Below, in pieces: positions 4,469-6,551 of a DNA stretch of 6,551 nucleotides (position 1 is its first letter; each line of letters begins with the position of its first letter). Position numbers and translations under genes: made by a program. The stretch comes from Chloroflexi bacterium RBG_16_68_14 (GTDB taxonomy: Bacteria; Chloroflexota; Dehalococcoidia; DSTF01; RBG-16-68-14): the NCBI GenBank assembly GCA_001796995.1, contig MGOB01000023.1, positions 5,179 through 11,729 of the forward strand. Reading direction: 5' to 3'. Under the pieces are notes generated by a model, which saw only the letters and a list, made by a program, of their open reading frames with translations, had not been told where the DNA came from and made no database searches.

Positions 4469-5347
4469 ATGCGACGCCTCGTCATCCTCGCCGCCTTGGG
4501 CCTCGTCGCCGCAGCCTGCGGCGGAGGAGGCGACGATGGCACGCTCACCCTGGAAGAGGGAGGGATCACCCCCATCCCCGGCAACTCGGAGCTGGTGGTG
4601 GGCCCCAACCGGTTCGCCCTCGCCCTCATCGACGTAGATAACCGCCCGATCCTGGAGGAGCCCGGCACCAGCGTCCTCCTCCGCTTCTTCTTCGAGGACG
4701 AGCTGAAGTTCGAGCAGGACGCCTCCTTCACCTGGGCGATCCCGGACGCCAACGGCTTCTTCGCCGCCAGCGTGGACTTCGACCAGGCCGGCCAGTGGCA
4801 GGTGGAGCCCGTGCTCACCCGCGACGGAGAGGAGACGGGCGTCCGCCGCTTCACCTTCCCGGTGCGGGAGGAGAGCCAATATCCCGACATCGGCGACCCG
4901 GCGCCGCCCTCCGCCAACCTCACCCTGAAGGAAGAGCCCAACATCAGGCGCCTCAGCACCGACGAGGAGCCGGAGCCGGCCCTCTATCAGATGACCGTCG
5001 CCGAGGCGCTCCAGGCAGGAAAGCCCCTCGTGGTGGTCTTCGCCACCCCCGCCTTCTGCCAGACACGCTTCTGCGGCCCCGTGGTGGACAACGTGGAGGC
5101 GATGTGGCAGGAGTACGGCGACCAGGGCAACTTCATCCACATCGAGCCGTTCGAGCTGGACGCCGAGGGCCAGCTCGCCGCCGGCGCGCAGGGCGGCCCC
5201 GTGGTCTCCGCCCCCATGCTGGAGTGGCAACTCCAGACCGAGCCCTGGGTCTTCGTCGTGGACGCCGACGGCCGCATCGCCGCCCGCTTCGAGGGCACCG
5301 CCAGCCCGGATGAAATCAGAGATGCGATCCAGGCCGCGCTAGGCTAG
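4469..5347 (+). CDS. Lipoprotein with beta-rich N-domain and thioredoxin-like C-domain (CX4C)
   Basis: 292 residues. MRRLVILAALGLVAAAC is a lipoprotein signal with lipobox AAAC; Cys17 would be lipidated, followed by the flexible GGGGDDG, anchoring the protein outside the cell membrane. Residues 35-135 look beta-rich and Ig-like (ELVVGPNRFALALIDVDNRP and later FAASVDFDQAGQWQVEPVL). Residues 170-292 resemble a thioredoxin fold: KPLVVVFATPAFCQTRFC with Cys197 and Cys202, then TEPWVFVVDADGRI with the likely cis-Pro260, and a closing helix DEIRDAIQAALG. The cysteines are four residues apart rather than the classic two. Known relatives of this type are mostly uncharacterised; a redox or metal-handling role outside the cell is inferred. 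It is third in the ABC operon, 25 nt after the permease, so it may assist the exporter. Confidence 0.88.
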   Translation: MRRLVILAALGLVAAACGGGGDDGTLTLEEGGITPIPGNSELVVGPNRFALALIDVDNRPILEEPGTSVLLRFFFEDELKFEQDASFTWAIPDANGFFAASVDFDQAGQWQVEPVLTRDGEETGVRRFTFPVREESQYPDIGDPAPPSANLTLKEEPNIRRLSTDEEPEPALYQMTVAEALQAGKPLVVVFATPAFCQTRFCGPVVDNVEAMWQEYGDQGNFIHIEPFELDAEGQLAAGAQGGPVVSAPMLEWQLQTEPWVFVVDADGRIAARFEGTASPDEIRDAIQAALG

Positions 5348-5369
5348 CAAGCGGCGTCTTGGGCAGGCC

Positions 5370-5750
5370 TCAGCGATCCACGACCCGCAGGGCGAGCAGC
5401 TCGCCGTCCTCCTCCCGGTAGGAGACGGTCACCTGCTCCGCCGCCAGGGCGTGAGTGCGCAGGTGGCCGGGGAAGAAGCCTTCCTGCGGGTCGTTTGCCG
5501 CGTCCGGCGCGATCGCGAAGACCAGCGTCCGCCCGTCGTTGTCGCGCAAAGTGAAGGAGTCGATCCGCGTCAGGGAGGTCGACTGCACGTCGATGATGAC
5601 GCCTGTCACCGACCGCTCGCCGCTCCCGCCCCCGCAGGCGGCCAGGAGCACAGCAGCCAACAGGAGCCCAGCCGCCAGCCAGAGGCCGCCGAAGCTACCG
5701 ATGCGCACGAACGCCCGCGGGACGCTCAGAGTCGATACGGAGCCGTCCAC
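5370..5750 (-). CDS. Small putative lipoprotein of unknown function
   Basis: Up to 126 residues from a GTG at 5750. A hydrophobic segment GLWLAAGLLLAAVLLAAC ends in a lipobox (LAAC, Cys39) followed by GGGSGE. The mature part of about 85 residues, VTGVIIDVQSTSLTRIDSFTLRDNDG to ELLALRVVDR, alternates short strands and turns, like a small beta barrel (OB-like). I cannot name the family. A second GTG at 5708 would give MRIGSFGGLWLAAG, a more typical signal length of 24 residues before the Cys. Neither start has a clear Shine-Dalgarno, so the start is uncertain. It lies 29 nt after the small membrane protein gene, probably in the ctaB operon, and converges with the thioredoxin-like lipoprotein gene, 22 nt apart with no evident terminator hairpin between them. 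Confidence 0.8.
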   Translation of the reverse strand: MDGSVSTLSVPRAFVRIGSFGGLWLAAGLLLAAVLLAACGGGSGERSVTGVIIDVQSTSLTRIDSFTLRDNDGRTLVFAIAPDAANDPQEGFFPGHLRTHALAAEQVTVSYREEDGELLALRVVDR

Positions 5751-5779
5751 TGGGAGGCTGCTACCGCTTCCGATGCGAT

Positions 5780-5941
5780 CTACGTCTTTGCCTTTGGCGG
5801 CCGGATGGCCGCGGCGACAAGGAACAGGATGAGCATGCCGACGGCTCCCAGCGCTACCAGGGGGATGCCGAGTAGATAGGCTGGGTTCTCAAAGAACTCC
5901 TTCGCGCCGCCGGCCAGCACCAGCGCTGCCAATGTGAACAT
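5780..5941 (-). CDS. Small membrane protein, 53 residues
   Basis: Starts MFTLAALVLAGGAKEFFENP, continues with a strongly hydrophobic segment from about residue 22 to 46 (YLLGIPLVALGAVGMLILFL) and ends basic, RPPKAKT. The first dozen residues are also hydrophobic, so one or two membrane segments are possible. GGAGG at 5953-5949 lies 7 nt from the ATG at 5941 but only 1 nt from another ATG at 5947, so 5941 is preferred (the longer form would add MW). It is 18 nt after the ctaB stop and 29 nt before the lipoprotein gene, in line with one operon. The family is not recognised. The link to ctaB suggests a part in respiratory oxidase assembly, which is inference from position only. Confidence 0.7.
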   Translation of the reverse strand: MFTLAALVLAGGAKEFFENPAYLLGIPLVALGAVGMLILFLVAAAIRPPKAKT

Positions 5942-5948
5942 CCACATC

Positions 5949-5956
5949 CCTCCCTT
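5949..5956 (-). promoter_or_regulatory. Ribosome binding site of the small membrane protein gene
   Basis: AAGGGAGG on the minus strand between the ctaB stop and the small gene. Its GGAGG core is 7 nt from the ATG at 5941. This strong site is the main evidence, beyond hydrophobicity, that the 53-codon frame is a real gene and that the second of two close ATGs is used. Confidence 0.65.
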
Positions 5957-5959
5957 CTC

Positions 5960-6551
5960 TCACTGGGCCACTACCCTGTCGAGGCCCATGGCCACGAACA
6001 GGAGGCCCAGATAGAACAGCGAATACAGGAAGAGGGCCTTGCTGGCCTGCGGCCGCGCCTCCCTCCACAGCCGGAACGCGAGACCGATGAAGCCCCCACC
6101 CAACGCCAGCGCCACTCCCAGGTAGAGCAGCCCCATCCCGGCCACAGGCGCCAGCAGCAGGCTCGTGGCCACGAGCAGCATGCTGTACAGCAGGATCTGC
6201 CGGTTCGTCTCCCCCTCGCCACGCACCACCGGCAGCATCGGCACCCCGGCCTTCGCGTAGTCCCCTCGGTAGCGAAGGGCCAGCGCCCAGAAGTGGGGCG
6301 GCGTCCAGAGAAAGATGATGGCGAAGAGCACCAGCGCCGGCCAGCCCAGCCCGCCGGTGACGGCGGCCCAGCCCACCAGGGGCGGCATCGCCCCCGCCGC
6401 GCCGCCGATGACGATGTTCTGCGGGCTGCTGCGCTTCAGCCAGATCGAATAGACGAAGACGTAGAAGGCCAGCGCTCCCATCGCCAGCAGGGCGCTCAGC
6501 AGGTTCGCCCCCACAAAGAGCACGGCGAAAGCGATGGCAGCCAAGGAGATG
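5960..6551 (-). CDS. ctaB: Protoheme IX farnesyltransferase (heme O synthase), 5' end outside window
   Basis: Adds a farnesyl chain to protoheme to make heme O, the precursor of heme A for cytochrome oxidases; an integral membrane enzyme of the UbiA superfamily. The 197 codons seen are the C-terminal two thirds of a usual protein of about 300 residues. Conserved parts present: YSIWLKRSSPQNIVIGG continuing into GAMPPLVGW, and FLWTPPHFWALAL followed by RYRGDYAKAGVPMLPVV, which holds the second Asp-containing site. Several hydrophobic helices follow, ending GLDRVVAQ and TGA at 5962-5960. The first prenyl-diphosphate site (NxxxDxxxD) would lie upstream, outside the window. The frame runs off the window end: the TTG at 6544 is an internal Leu codon, not a start. 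It is first of at least three minus-strand genes here. Confidence 0.95.
   Translation of the reverse strand, partial: ISLAAIAFAVLFVGANLLSALLAMGALAFYVFVYSIWLKRSSPQNIVIGGAAGAMPPLVGWAAVTGGLGWPALVLFAIIFLWTPPHFWALALRYRGDYAKAGVPMLPVVRGEGETNRQILLYSMLLVATSLLLAPVAGMGLLYLGVALALGGGFIGLAFRLWREARPQASKALFLYSLFYLGLLFVAMGLDRVVAQ

Noticed and set aside
5451..5879. Plus-strand open frames opposite the small lipoprotein
   Set aside because: Antisense to a frame with a clear lipobox; the products are low-complexity, without ribosome binding sites.
1..6551. CRISPR arrays, tRNA, rRNA or insertion sequences
   Set aside because: No evenly spaced direct repeats, no tRNA-like cloverleaf or rRNA stretches and no transposase frame were seen on either strand.

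Overview
This is a GC-rich window (roughly two thirds G+C by eye) from a bacterial chromosome. High GC, lipoproteins with Gly-rich tails after the lipobox, heme O synthase, and short palindromic repeats sitting inside genes all suggest Chloroflexota (Dehalococcoidia-like). That placement is an inference, not proven by a marker gene.

Layout. (1) Positions 1-1413, minus strand: most of a glutamine-dependent NAD+ synthetase (nadE), cut by the window start so that the C-terminal end is missing. Its promoter (TTGACC-N17-GATAAT) is followed by a perfect 21-bp palindrome just before the ATG, probably the operator of an NAD-metabolism repressor of the NrtR type. (2) 1530-2444, plus strand: a clearly lower-GC, probably transferred gene for a protein with an N-terminal Cys/His cluster and a C-terminal RNPLAH motif, as in HEPN ribonucleases. 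(3) 2406-2534, minus strand: an apparently undescribed small RNA gene with a perfect consensus promoter (TTGACA-N16-TATAAT), about 90 nt of strongly structured non-coding sequence and a 13-bp terminator hairpin that overlaps the 3' end of the HEPN-like gene. (4) 2630-5347, plus strand: a three-gene operon of ABC ATPase, ABC-2 permease and a lipoprotein with a thioredoxin-like domain. (5) 5370-6551, minus strand: an operon reading ctaB (heme O synthase, cut by the window end), a 53-residue membrane protein and a small lipoprotein. It converges on the ABC operon.

A second theme is palindromic repeat DNA inserted in frame into conserved genes. The nadE interdomain linker carries one repeat nested in another copy, and a decayed copy lies in a surface loop of the same gene. 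The ABC ATPase carries two tandem palindromes that differ by compensating changes; they add about 21 residues just before the switch residue, which is Asn instead of the usual His.

The best candidates for something new are the small RNA gene and its tail-to-tail partner, the HEPN-like gene. The best-supported regulatory prediction is the nadE operator.
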